Shown one piece after another: positions 8,966 through 17,623 of a stretch of 64,000 nt of DNA. The notes below the pieces were generated by a model, which saw nothing but the letters and a program-made list of their open reading frames with translations, searched no databases and was not told the origin of the DNA. Position numbers and translations under genes: made by a program. Source of the DNA: Limosilactobacillus sp. WILCCON 0051 (GTDB lineage Bacteria > Bacillota > Bacilli > Lactobacillales > Lactobacillaceae); the NCBI RefSeq assembly GCF_039955095.1, contig NZ_CP154878.1, forward strand, positions 1,364,001 to 1,428,000, given 5' to 3'. The first letter of the stretch is position 1; the number at the start of each line of letters is the position of its first letter.

Positions 8966-9312
8966 CAGTTTGTGAAGAAAATCAGGTTTGACAAGCTGGC
9001 AGCCCGGAAACTACCTACTATTCCTTGGTTTTTTACGGAAAGTAGGTAAATGTATATTCGACCGGCCCAACTTTACCTACCATTGACGCCTTTTGCCAAA
9101 ATAGTAGGTAAAGATGCATATTTTGAAGCTGATTGGCTCAGACCGACTTTGTGAACTACCTACTATTGGGCAACTTTTTTCAAATAGTAGGTAATGTTAG
9201 GTGTACCTAACTCGATATACATTAATTTTTACCTACTATGCATTGGTTTTTCGAAAAAAGTAGGTAATGAGATTTTTGTCATATGTATTATGCAAAATTA
9301 TTTGCATAATAC
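8966..9312. repeat. Structured repeat element, copy A: four TACCTACT/AGTAGGTA hairpins
   Basis: This lies in the 1.3-kb stretch without genes (8298-9630). Four hairpins with near-identical stems (TACCTACTATT paired with AATAGTAGGTA) and different loops occur at 9012-9049, 9074-9110, 9157-9193 and 9230-9267. Between hairpins 3 and 4 is TTAGGTGTACCTAA, and the element ends in a TTATGCAAAATTATTTGCATAA hairpin-like palindrome near 9288-9310 (only the arms TTATGCAAA and TTTGCATAA pair). A second, homologous copy lies at 29616-31510. The intervening sequences are better conserved than the loops. No ORF fits, so it is probably an RNA or a protein-binding structure. In the rest of 8373-8965 I see nothing. 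Confidence 0.75.
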
Positions 9313-9358
9313 GTGGTGATCACCATTTCTTTCCCAAGGCGAGCCGTTTAACGCCAAA

Positions 9359-9407
9359 CAAAAACCGAGACACAGTCGGGATCTTCCCTTCCGTATCTCG
9401 GTTTTAC
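9359..9407. terminator. Terminator-like hairpin between the repeat element and asnA
   Basis: A perfect 10-bp stem, AAAACCGAGA with TCTCGGTTTT, encloses a smaller GGGA/TCCC hairpin. On the minus strand it is followed by TTTTTGTTTG, so it can end the asnA transcript about 225 bases after the stop codon. The remaining bases 9408-9630 show nothing clear. Confidence 0.5.
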
Positions 9408-9630
9408 GGTTTCGCCATTTCACACATTGATCATTGGCATTTTACATTTCAAATTAGCTCAGTCCTGTTCTGCTGACTCTGAGAAAGTGATACTGAGGTT
9501 AGGAAGTTCGTCCGCAAATAAGACTGATCCAATCAGAATGCAAATGTCGCAATCACCAATCTGCTGCCCACTATGCCAAACCGCTTATTGATAGCAGTTG
9601 AAAAACTAGATTCAGCACGACACCGCTTGA

Positions 9631-10641
9631 TTACAGCAGTTGAATGCCAGCTTTTTCGCACTTTTCACGCATGTCTTCTGGCCAGATGCTTGCCTGAACC
9701 TCGCCAACGTGTGCCTTGCCCAACAGCAGCATGCACAGCCGCGACTGACCAATCCCGCCACCAATCGTGTATGGCAGTTCATGGTTCAACAGCATCTTGT
9801 GGAATGGCAGTTCGGCACGAGCTTCTTCGCCGGCTTCCTTAAGCTGGTAGCGCATTGCATCTTCATCAACCCGAATCCCCATGCTGGATACTTCCAACTT
9901 GCAGTCAAGCGGTTCGTACCAGAAGATAATGTCGCCGTTCAAAGACCAGTCATCATAGTCAGGGGCGCGGCCATCATGAGGCTTGCCGGAACGACGCAGC
10001 TTGTCACCGATCTTCATGACAAAGACACAGCCGAGTTCCTTGGCAATGCGATCTTCACGTTCCATTGGCGTCAGATCTGGCCAGCGATCCTCCAATTCCT
10101 GCGTCGTAACGAAGTGAATCTCATCTGGCAGATGGTGAACGGCTTGCGGGAACTTGTACCAGACTTCATGTTCCATGTGCTTGATAACCTTAAAGATTTT
10201 TTTAACCGTGGCCTTTAAGGTTTCTTCGGTTCGTTCTTCTTTAGCGATCACCTTTTCCCAGTCCCATTGGTCAACGTAAATGGAGTGGAAGTTGTCCAGA
10301 TCTTCGTCTTTGCGGATGGCGTTCATGTTGGTGTAGAGGCCTTCATGCATCCCAAAGCCGTACTTCTTTAAGGCATAGCGTTTCCACTTGGCCAGCGAGT
10401 GAACGACTTCAATCGTTTCGCCTGGCAGTTCCTTCATCGTGAACGAAACTGGCTGCTCTACCCCGTTCAGGTTATCGTTCAAACCAGTTTTCTTTTCGAC
10501 GAACATTGGCGCACTCATCCGCTGCAGGTTCAATTCGCGTCCAATCTCATCTTGGAAGGTTTCACGAATGTAGCGAATAGCGGCTTCGGTCTCACGGACT
10601 GACAGCTTTGGATCGTAGTGTTCTGGAATAATCAGACTCAT
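9631..10641 (-). CDS. asnA: Aspartate-ammonia ligase (ammonia-dependent asparagine synthetase)
   Basis: 336 residues, the standard AsnA length. AsnA makes asparagine from aspartate, ammonia and ATP in the cytoplasm. The protein has the class II aminoacyl-tRNA-synthetase-like fold of the family: N-terminal [17 protein letters not shown], then [23 protein letters not shown] and the C-terminal [25 protein letters not shown]. The ATG at 10641 follows AAGGAGA. The gene is preceded by an Asn-specific T-box, which agrees with its product. Confidence 0.95.
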   Translation of the reverse strand: MSLIIPEHYDPKLSVRETEAAIRYIRETFQDEIGRELNLQRMSAPMFVEKKTGLNDNLNGVEQPVSFTMKELPGETIEVVHSLAKWKRYALKKYGFGMHEGLYTNMNAIRKDEDLDNFHSIYVDQWDWEKVIAKEERTEETLKATVKKIFKVIKHMEHEVWYKFPQAVHHLPDEIHFVTTQELEDRWPDLTPMEREDRIAKELGCVFVMKIGDKLRRSGKPHDGRAPDYDDWSLNGDIIFWYEPLDCKLEVSSMGIRVDEDAMRYQLKEAGEEARAELPFHKMLLNHELPYTIGGGIGQSRLCMLLLGKAHVGEVQASIWPEDMREKCEKAGIQLL

Positions 10642-10675
10642 AATAAAAAATCTCCTTGAAACTTAGACTTGAGGA

Positions 10676-10972
10676 CAAAATAAAAAGCCTTTTGTCCCCG
10701 TAGTTTCATGGGACGAAAGGCTTTATTCCGCGGTGCCACCCAAGTTGTCCAGAGATATCCAGACCGCTTTGATCAGAGCACAAACATGCTCCATCGACTG
10801 TAACGTGTCGAAAACGTCTGAGCCTACTTTGGACGAATCCATTTGGGTCAGCAACGCGGGGAAGTGTTTTTCGCTGCATCAGGGTCGGCCAAGTTCCCAT
10901 TATCCTTGGCTCACTTTACGAATGAAAACAGCTACTCGTCTTTCTCATGGTTTTTCAAAACTGTTTGATTGT
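10676..10972 (-). promoter_or_regulatory. asnA: T-box riboswitch, specifier AAC (asparagine)
   Basis: Read on the minus strand, the leader has GAGTAGCTG in Stem I and, opposite, GCGAA-A-AAC-AC. The specifier AAC is the complement of 10866-10868. The T-box GGGTGGCACCGCGG is the complement of 10728-10741. The terminator pairs AAGCCTTTCGTCCC with GGGGACAAAAGGCTT, followed by a T run. Uncharged tRNA-Asn should therefore turn on asnA. Confidence 0.93.
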
Positions 10973-10977
10973 TTTTT

Positions 10978-11005
10978 ATTTTAATCCATTCTTATTTTTT
11001 TGCAA
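10978..11005 (-). promoter_or_regulatory. Promoter of the asnA T-box transcript
   Basis: On the minus strand, TTGCAA (11005-11000) and TAAAAT (10983-10978) are separated by 16 bases, just upstream of the T-box leader. Confidence 0.55.
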
Positions 11006-11064
11006 GTAGTTTTTTAATTTTTTAATGGTTTTGATTAAAATCGCTAAGCTGATCAGCCACGCAG

Positions 11065-11277
11065 CTACTTCCAAAACATCATCATAATCATCAGCACGAC
11101 GGCAATGATCACGACCAGATTCATAAAGAAGCGCGGCAGGCCTGAATGGTGATGACCTCTTTCATAAGCCTTTGCCTGTTCTTCTTGAATTTTTTTGAGC
11201 CGCTTGCTGGCATGCTGCTCGACGACATTATCAAGTGAATCATCGGGTCCATGGTGATTGATTCTGTGTGTTGCCAT
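11065..11277 (-). CDS. Small single-membrane-segment protein at the end of the accessory Sec operon
   Basis: 70 residues: a His-rich N-terminus, a charged helix around residues 24-40 (SKRLKKIQEEQAKAYERG) and one C-terminal hydrophobic segment (about 50-69). AGGGAG precedes the ATG. It lies 42 bases after secA2 on the same strand. The arrangement of an amphipathic helix followed by one C-terminal membrane segment resembles SecE. Streptococcal accessory Sec loci carry small Asp4/Asp5 (SecE/SecG-like) proteins in a comparable place. I see no sequence signature that proves this, so the role is an inference from size, topology and position. Confidence 0.6.
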   Translation of the reverse strand: MATHRINHHGPDDSLDNVVEQHASKRLKKIQEEQAKAYERGHHHSGLPRFFMNLVVIIAVVLMIMMMFWK

Positions 11278-11319
11278 CTAAAATCAGCTCCCTAATCATT
11301 TTGATTTTCAAATGATAGT

Positions 11320-13698
11320 CTAAACGAAATATACAACAACCTCTCCATCTTCATTCAAGGCTACCGTACTTAACAACAGGTTGCGAATCGCTTCTTGAGT
11401 AACCGCATCAATCATTTGTTTGAAACGTTCATACGCCTTTTCATGATAGACTGCCATTGGATTGCGCTGCAGCAGCGTCCACGGCTGGACCAGCGTTTTT
11501 AAATAGCCAAGATAGGCCACCTGGTCAACCCAGCAGTCATCCATTGCCTTAAGCAGTGCTGAACGATAAAACTGATCAATCTGCTTGGGATCAGCAATTG
11601 AGTCTTCAATCTGATCTAAAATCTCATTGGTCCGGCGCATCAGATAACCTTTGACCGCTGCTAGATCCTGATAGTTCAAGTCAGCAGGAATCTGGGCATC
11701 ATCATAAGTTATCCAATGATTAACCATTGCCTTTAAATGACCATAATCCCAGCTTGAACGCTTGCTTAAAATTACGTCAAAACCGTGTTCCATCCAGTTA
11801 AGCGCGGTCTTGCGATAGTCACTAGCGTTCATGATGGCATCCCGCGATTCATAAAAAGCCATTCGCTCCAAGCGCATACTGTTCTCATAACTGTACATTC
11901 GCGCGCGGGTCTGGCGCTGACTGACCATGACCTTATCACGTAAAAGCAGCAGCGACAGCAAAATACGAGGATTGTGCAGACGGTGAGGCTTGGCCTGGTG
12001 GTTGAAATGTTTGATGTGGCGGCGATAGTATTTGCGAATCACGGGACTGCTGTTTTGCGAAACAAAATTGTCTTCCAGCGAAATGAAAAACCAGCTGTCG
12101 CCCGGATCTCCTTGGCGGCCGGCTCGCCCCTGCAGCTGCTCAGCAACGCGCGGATCAAGCATTTCAGTACCAATTACGGCCAGACCGCCCAATTTGGCAA
12201 CGCCTGGGCCAAGCTTAATGTCGGTACCGCGCCCCGCCATGTTGGTTGACACGGTTACGGCATTTTTTTGTCCCGCGTTTTTAATAATCGCGGCTTCGTT
12301 GGCTTCGTTACGTGCATTCAGCAGGTTATGCGGAATCCCGCGGTTGAGCAGAATCTCAGAAACGATTTCCGAGTTTTCAACCGAACCGGCAATCAGCAAA
12401 ATCGGCCGCCCTTTTTGATGCAGCTTTTCGGCTAGCTTGATCGCTTCAATCAGTTTTTCGCTGGTCGTAAGATAGACGCGCGGCTGATGATCTTTACGAA
12501 TGTTTTTACGGTGCCGCGGGATCTGGACGACTTTCATCTTGTAGACGTCAATAAACTCATCGGCTGCAATGCGAGCAGTCCCCGTCATTCCAGCAACGTT
12601 GTTAAACAGCCGAAACAGGCCTTGATAGGTAATTGAAGCAACGGCCTGCCGATTATCAGAAATCTTGACGCCCTCTTTTTGTTCAACGGCCTGCTGAATC
12701 CCGGTGTTGACCTTCATTCCGCGCATTAAACGGCCATTCGCCTCATCCAGCAAGATCACTTCGCCATCCTCAACCATATAGTCGTGCCCACGCTGCTGAA
12801 CGAAATGCGCCTGCAGAGCCAGACTGATGTGTCGATACAATTCACGGTGCCGGTCATCAAAAAGACCTTTAATTCTGAACCACTGCTCCGCTTTTAAAAC
12901 ACCTTGATGAGTCAGCCAGGCCGATTTATGGTTCCGGCTGCGGCGATAGTCGGTTCCTGGCTCCAGACTGCGCACAAACTCGTCAGTCAAGCGATAAAGA
13001 TTTGACTGCAGTTCCGGTTTGCTGGCAACCACCATTGGCGAATTGGCCCCGTCTAAAAACACCGCGTCGGCCTCATCAACGATCGCATAGTTGTAAGGTC
13101 GCAGATATTGATCTTCGGGCCGTGAAGCCAGATTATTGAACAGATAGTCAAACGCCAGTGTGCTGCCGGTCGTGTACAGAATATCGGCTTGATACCATTT
13201 TCGCTTGTCGGCAACGGTTGCCTGATTGCCCGACTCATCATCGGGATCAAAACCAAGACTGCAGGTCAATCCCAGCCATTCATACAGGACGCTTAATTCT
13301 TCTTGGTCACGCTGAGCCAGATAGCGACTGGGCGTTACCAAAATTGCTCCTTTGCCGGTTAAACCGTTGAGATAAAGAGGCAGGGCCGCGGTCAGCGTCT
13401 TGCCTTCCCCAGTCTTCATCTCGGCAATCCAGCCATGATGAAGAACGATGGCCCCGATCACCTGTACGTCATAAGGATACATCCCCAAGACGCGCCTGGC
13501 TGCCTCACGCGCGGTCGCAAACGCCATTGGCAGCAGACTGTTTAAGGATTTGCCGCCCTTGAGCATTTTACGCATGCGCGGGGTCTGAGCCTGCAGTTCT
13601 TGATCGCTCATTTCCCGCATCATTGGCGCCAAGGCATTCACCTTGGTCAGGATGTGCCTGGCACGCTGCAGTTCAAATGAAAATGCCGTCGTTCTCAC
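11320..13698 (-). CDS. secA2: Accessory Sec translocase ATPase SecA2
   Basis: 792 residues, shorter than housekeeping SecA, and it lacks the C-terminal zinc-binding SEC-C tail. Walker A is MKTGEGKT (about 94-101) and the DEAD box is VDEADAVFLDG (about 207-217). A GRAGRQGDPGDS motif is present in the second ATPase domain, as is the GMTGTA segment. It drives export of the glycosylated or serine-rich adhesin through SecY2. The start is GTG at 13698; its last bases overlap the asp3 stop in the sequence GTGA, so translation is coupled. It is part of the seven-gene leftward operon. Confidence 0.93.
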   Translation of the reverse strand: MRTTAFSFELQRARHILTKVNALAPMMREMSDQELQAQTPRMRKMLKGGKSLNSLLPMAFATAREAARRVLGMYPYDVQVIGAIVLHHGWIAEMKTGEGKTLTAALPLYLNGLTGKGAILVTPSRYLAQRDQEELSVLYEWLGLTCSLGFDPDDESGNQATVADKRKWYQADILYTTGSTLAFDYLFNNLASRPEDQYLRPYNYAIVDEADAVFLDGANSPMVVASKPELQSNLYRLTDEFVRSLEPGTDYRRSRNHKSAWLTHQGVLKAEQWFRIKGLFDDRHRELYRHISLALQAHFVQQRGHDYMVEDGEVILLDEANGRLMRGMKVNTGIQQAVEQKEGVKISDNRQAVASITYQGLFRLFNNVAGMTGTARIAADEFIDVYKMKVVQIPRHRKNIRKDHQPRVYLTTSEKLIEAIKLAEKLHQKGRPILLIAGSVENSEIVSEILLNRGIPHNLLNARNEANEAAIIKNAGQKNAVTVSTNMAGRGTDIKLGPGVAKLGGLAVIGTEMLDPRVAEQLQGRAGRQGDPGDSWFFISLEDNFVSQNSSPVIRKYYRRHIKHFNHQAKPHRLHNPRILLSLLLLRDKVMVSQRQTRARMYSYENSMRLERMAFYESRDAIMNASDYRKTALNWMEHGFDVILSKRSSWDYGHLKAMVNHWITYDDAQIPADLNYQDLAAVKGYLMRRTNEILDQIEDSIADPKQIDQFYRSALLKAMDDCWVDQVAYLGYLKTLVQPWTLLQRNPMAVYHEKAYERFKQMIDAVTQEAIRNLLLSTVALNEDGEVVVYFV

Positions 13699-14576
13699 CT
13701 CTTTAATTCATCTTTAATCTGATTCAGCGTCTCTTGAATTGGTACTAATTCCAAGTGCTTAAAGAAATGGCCCTCACTGCCGGTCATTTCATAATTGCTC
13801 AGCCGATAATCAGTCAGCATGACATCCGCGTCAATCAGCCATCCTCGCCAATAAGGGCTTTTCTTAACCAATTTGCGCACGACCGGATTTAAACGATGAG
13901 CCGTACTGATAAAGTTTATGCGACGTTCTTTCAGATTTTCAAAATAAGTCAGCAACTCACTGTCAACCTGATCGATCTCCTGCCAGGCAACCACCATCAA
14001 GGAAAGGTTCGGCACGTCATGACTTTTCTTGATTTCTTCACTGGGAATCATTGCCGTTCTAAGTGAGCGCAGCAGCATAATGTTGATTGGCTGTTTTTGA
14101 TCGATTTTTTTAGGGGCATAAAACATCAGATTGCCAGTCTGTTCAGTAAAGGCATGCGTGAGTTCCAGCCGCCAAAAGGTAATTGAACGACAGCCGCCAT
14201 TGATCAGCTGCACCTCATAACGAGTCGCCGCATACGGATAGGTAAAGTTGAGCTGACAGCCATGCGCGATTTTCTGGTCGATAATCTCGCCTTGGATATC
14301 ATAAAAAATGATTCGCAGCATTACCGAATCAGCCGGCTTGGCAATATACTTGGCCTTGATGCGATACTCGACCCCGCCACGCAGAATCGGCAGCTGGGGC
14401 ACGAAACGGCTGGCTTGATAGTTAACCGCTGAATACCACGAAATCATTGCTCGTCCTGGTGCCATCCACTCGTTTTCAAAATGGATCACCTGATTATCGT
14501 AGGCATCGATTCGTGAGCCATAACGATAGGTGGTGTCATTTTGCGGCAGCCAGTAGATATAGTTGATAATTCGCAT
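13695..14576 (-). CDS. asp3: Accessory Sec system protein Asp3
   Basis: About 293 residues from ATG 14576, preceded by GGGAGGTGA. An in-frame upstream codon at 14597 has no such site. The N-terminal half resembles the carbohydrate-binding-like beta sandwich of Asp3 proteins (IIYWxxxDTxxYRYGS-like start, the WYSAVNYQASRFVPQLPILRGG segment cut by shorter loops). Asp3 forms a complex with Asp1 and Asp2 on the cytoplasmic side and helps present the adhesin to SecA2. It lies between asp2 (4-base gap) and secA2 (4-base overlap). Confidence 0.85.
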   Translation of the reverse strand: MRIINYIYWLPQNDTTYRYGSRIDAYDNQVIHFENEWMAPGRAMISWYSAVNYQASRFVPQLPILRGGVEYRIKAKYIAKPADSVMLRIIFYDIQGEIIDQKIAHGCQLNFTYPYAATRYEVQLINGGCRSITFWRLELTHAFTEQTGNLMFYAPKKIDQKQPINIMLLRSLRTAMIPSEEIKKSHDVPNLSLMVVAWQEIDQVDSELLTYFENLKERRINFISTAHRLNPVVRKLVKKSPYWRGWLIDADVMLTDYRLSNYEMTGSEGHFFKHLELVPIQETLNQIKDELKR

Positions 14577-14580
14577 CGAC

Positions 14581-16059
14581 TCACCTCCCAAAATCATGCT
14601 GCAGAATCTGACGATAGCGCATCAAAAACCATTGCAGCATTCCCGCGCTGTCATCATTGTGACGTCCAGGCAGACTATAGCTGTTCAAGCGATTGGCCCG
14701 AGTCAGCAAATGGCGGCTTAAATCAGCAAAAGCCGTGGGATCATAATCATCGTTTTCCATATAGGCAATACTGAAATTGGTTTTGGTCAGGTCTTGCTGA
14801 TCCATCAGCCGCAAAAGCATCTCATCATCAACAACCTGTCCATCTGCCTCAATGGCGCGCTTGATATCAAATGCCGTCTCAAATTCATCGGGACGGGCCA
14901 GACGACTGCGCGTAGCAATTGAATCCAGATGCACCAATGGCTTAGCCGCAATCACCTCATGCACGCCCATCAAAGCGCCAAACTTAAGCGCACCATACGT
15001 TCCCATTGAGATTCCCGATAGAATCAGCTGCTGACGAGTAAAGCCCAGCTTCTGCAGATACTGATCGATTACTTTAGGGATGGCTTGATTAAAATACTCG
15101 CCCGTATAAAACTGGCCACCTTCCAGCCGGGAATCGGTAATCAGCAGATATGGCGCATTTAAGCGACGCATCATAAAATATCCTTCAAAGCTTTTTTTGG
15201 AGTGATAACCGGCAAAGTATACGCATAGCGGCGGTTTAAGATCACCAGGATTAAAGTAGTAGGCCAGTTCCTCTCTCGTCTTGGGATCGACTAAGCTCTG
15301 CCCCCCATTCAGATAAGTTCCCAGGCCATAGCGCGTCCACCGATACTCTACGTTGCCCAGACTTAACCGACCATAGCCGCGGACATAGATGGCCATCGTA
15401 ATGTATTGATGATCGTTGGAAATCTTTGTGTCAACGATCTGCGGACTCTTGAGCTGCTCTTCGGTAAATTCAAAAACGCGCCGCTTCTCGCCATAAACAA
15501 CGGCAAATCGATATTTCAGCTCCACATCGGCATCTTTTTGAAACTGGGGCCAGACTTCCAATTGACGACCCGGATCAACGTAGATATTCTTGCGTGAACT
15601 GGCCAGTGGCTGCCAATCCGGCGTATGAATCTGCATCTCCACGCAAGATGAATCCTCATAATGGATCATATCGCGAAACTTACTGTCAAACATCAATGCC
15701 GCCGGTGTCAGACTAATCCCCTGCTGACCAACAAAATAGTAATGCTCAATATTGTTGATAAACTCTTGAATCGGCATAGTCAGCTGCCGCGCCGCCATTT
15801 TTTGCAGAAAGGCTGCCAGATGATCGTCTTCAATCGCCAAATCCACAGTCTGAATGACGTTATATGGATCGGTGCGCTGCTGTAAAAGTTGCCAGTCAGC
15901 CGGTGCCAAGGCGACGGATTCTGAAATGATTATCAGCTGCAGTCGGGCTTTAGGGTCATCTAAACAACTTAGATCGTTAAAATACCAGTTTAAAGCAGCT
16001 GGAATCTGATAAGCCGTCTGCCAATTATTTTTTCCAAGCTGTAAAACGTTAAGCTTCAA
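14581..16059 (-). CDS. asp2: Accessory Sec system protein Asp2
   Basis: About 492 residues from a TTG at 16059, which has AGAGGTG at 8-base spacing and begins KLNVLQLG, the usual Asp2 start. The longer frame to 16143 lacks homology. An alpha/beta hydrolase nucleophile motif SGISMG (near residue 348) and a C-terminal His (PGRHND, near 464) match the Ser-Asp-His site of Asp2. In streptococci Asp2 also acts as an O-acetyltransferase on adhesin glycans. The start overlaps the end of asp1 by 11 bases. Confidence 0.85.
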   Translation of the reverse strand: MKLNVLQLGKNNWQTAYQIPAALNWYFNDLSCLDDPKARLQLIIISESVALAPADWQLLQQRTDPYNVIQTVDLAIEDDHLAAFLQKMAARQLTMPIQEFINNIEHYYFVGQQGISLTPAALMFDSKFRDMIHYEDSSCVEMQIHTPDWQPLASSRKNIYVDPGRQLEVWPQFQKDADVELKYRFAVVYGEKRRVFEFTEEQLKSPQIVDTKISNDHQYITMAIYVRGYGRLSLGNVEYRWTRYGLGTYLNGGQSLVDPKTREELAYYFNPGDLKPPLCVYFAGYHSKKSFEGYFMMRRLNAPYLLITDSRLEGGQFYTGEYFNQAIPKVIDQYLQKLGFTRQQLILSGISMGTYGALKFGALMGVHEVIAAKPLVHLDSIATRSRLARPDEFETAFDIKRAIEADGQVVDDEMLLRLMDQQDLTKTNFSIAYMENDDYDPTAFADLSRHLLTRANRLNSYSLPGRHNDDSAGMLQWFLMRYRQILQHDFGR

Positions 16060-17623
16060 AACGTGCACACCTCTTCCAAAGCAATTGCCAATTATGCAAA
16101 ATCCGTTTTCCTGAATAGTTGTTGATCTGCTGAACCGCGTCAACCCGCGCTCGATTCCAGTTCTCCATGCTGCCCAAATAAAACTGCAGAGCTGCGGTTA
16201 GATCAGCAACGTTGGCAAGCAGCAAGCCATTTTCATGATCTCTTATCAAGTCGGTTTTGATCAGATTGATCTGTGGCAGACCAACGCTGATTGAAGCCAT
16301 CTGAACGTATGAATCCGGGTTGTTGCCCAGATCCACGACTACTCGGACTTGATCTAACAGCTGCAGCAGGTCGGTCGTCTGTACGATTCTTTTGGTGTAG
16401 ATCGGTATTGGCTGCCAATGCTGCTGTTTTCCCATCCGTGGGTCAATATCTTTATCAACCAAATCCGGATTGGACGTCATCTGCTCTTCTTCTGGATCGA
16501 TCAAAAGCCGGGGATGGTTCTGAGCGATTTCTTGAGCGATTTGGCGAGCCTGACTCAATAACTGCTCATCATAGGCCGCAATCTGCAGCCGCTCGCTGTT
16601 TTGATTTTGATCAACCATTTCCATGAGCTGAGCTAAGCCTTTTCTTAAATTCAACGTTGTCGTCTGCTCACTGACAAACAGCAGAATCGTCTGGGTCGTG
16701 TATTCATCGCTATGACCAAGACTAAACTGTGAGGCAAACGTTGGCAGCAGATAGGTCTCAATTTGATCGCCCATGATTTTATGTACATGGCGATCTGCAG
16801 CCTCTGAATCCGTGACGATCGTTAAATCAGTTCGTCCATTCATCGGCTCCCAAAAGCGATCATTGGCATGCCACTGACTCGCCTGAATAATCGTTTTAAA
16901 ACCATTAAACTGTTTTAAGTCAATTATTTGCTGATCATCAGCCGTTAAGACGATCTGGTCGCTATCTTTATCAAGTCGTTTTTGGATCAAATTGGCAATT
17001 GCTTCATTGATCAAATCGTGACGGCTGGCATAATCTGACTGGGTAAAATCACCCTGATACCGTGAATTGATATGACAGCGACCGGTTTGGGCATCCTCAA
17101 TTACGCGCCACTCACCATGCAGATTAAAGAAGATCGTTTTTTGCAGCTGGTTCTGTTTATCAAACGTTTGGATGCTTGAGACAAAGCCACGCGTATCCAT
17201 AATGATATCTTCTTGATGATAGCCGTTTTGCCACCGCTCAATCCGCAGAATCTGACCAATATTATTGAACAAAAGACGTGCGATATGTTCATCATTACAA
17301 ATAGCGTCTACACTGAACGGTCCATACTCAAAATAGGTTCCCTTAGGCCAGTTGAAGTCCTGGATATCCACGATTCGGCTGTTGTCTTGCAAAGCAGTAT
17401 CTTGAATCCAATCGAAGGCCGCCAGCGTATCAGTCGGCGCAACCCCTTCTGCATTCAACTGGGTAATCAATTGTGGCTTATAGTCCCCAATGATCAAGCC
17501 ATAATCTTCATCAGCGTGATTCATGATTCGCATATTGCCAATTGCATCATCAAAGGTAATATTTTGCTGAGTGGAGGCCCAGTCGCCAATATCAAGATGC
17601 CAAGACGGAACAAAATACTTCAT
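16049..17623 (-). CDS. asp1: Accessory Sec system protein Asp1
   Basis: 524 residues. The N-terminus (KYFVPSWHLDIGDWAS) and the overall GT-B glycosyltransferase-like layout are those of Asp1, an inactive glycosyltransferase-fold protein. It works with Asp2 and Asp3 in export of serine-rich repeat proteins. The C-terminal part contains VVVDLGNNPDSYVQMASISVG cut by loops, a region conserved in Asp1. The ATG overlaps the secY2 stop by four bases (ATGA), showing translational coupling. Confidence 0.88.
   Translation of the reverse strand: MKYFVPSWHLDIGDWASTQQNITFDDAIGNMRIMNHADEDYGLIIGDYKPQLITQLNAEGVAPTDTLAAFDWIQDTALQDNSRIVDIQDFNWPKGTYFEYGPFSVDAICNDEHIARLLFNNIGQILRIERWQNGYHQEDIIMDTRGFVSSIQTFDKQNQLQKTIFFNLHGEWRVIEDAQTGRCHINSRYQGDFTQSDYASRHDLINEAIANLIQKRLDKDSDQIVLTADDQQIIDLKQFNGFKTIIQASQWHANDRFWEPMNGRTDLTIVTDSEAADRHVHKIMGDQIETYLLPTFASQFSLGHSDEYTTQTILLFVSEQTTTLNLRKGLAQLMEMVDQNQNSERLQIAAYDEQLLSQARQIAQEIAQNHPRLLIDPEEEQMTSNPDLVDKDIDPRMGKQQHWQPIPIYTKRIVQTTDLLQLLDQVRVVVDLGNNPDSYVQMASISVGLPQINLIKTDLIRDHENGLLLANVADLTAALQFYLGSMENWNRARVDAVQQINNYSGKRILHNWQLLWKRCARFEA

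Noticed and set aside
8966..9312. CRISPR array
   Set aside because: The repeated parts are inverted-repeat arms of hairpins, the spacing is unequal and the sequences between hairpins are conserved between the two copies, unlike spacers. No cas genes are present.
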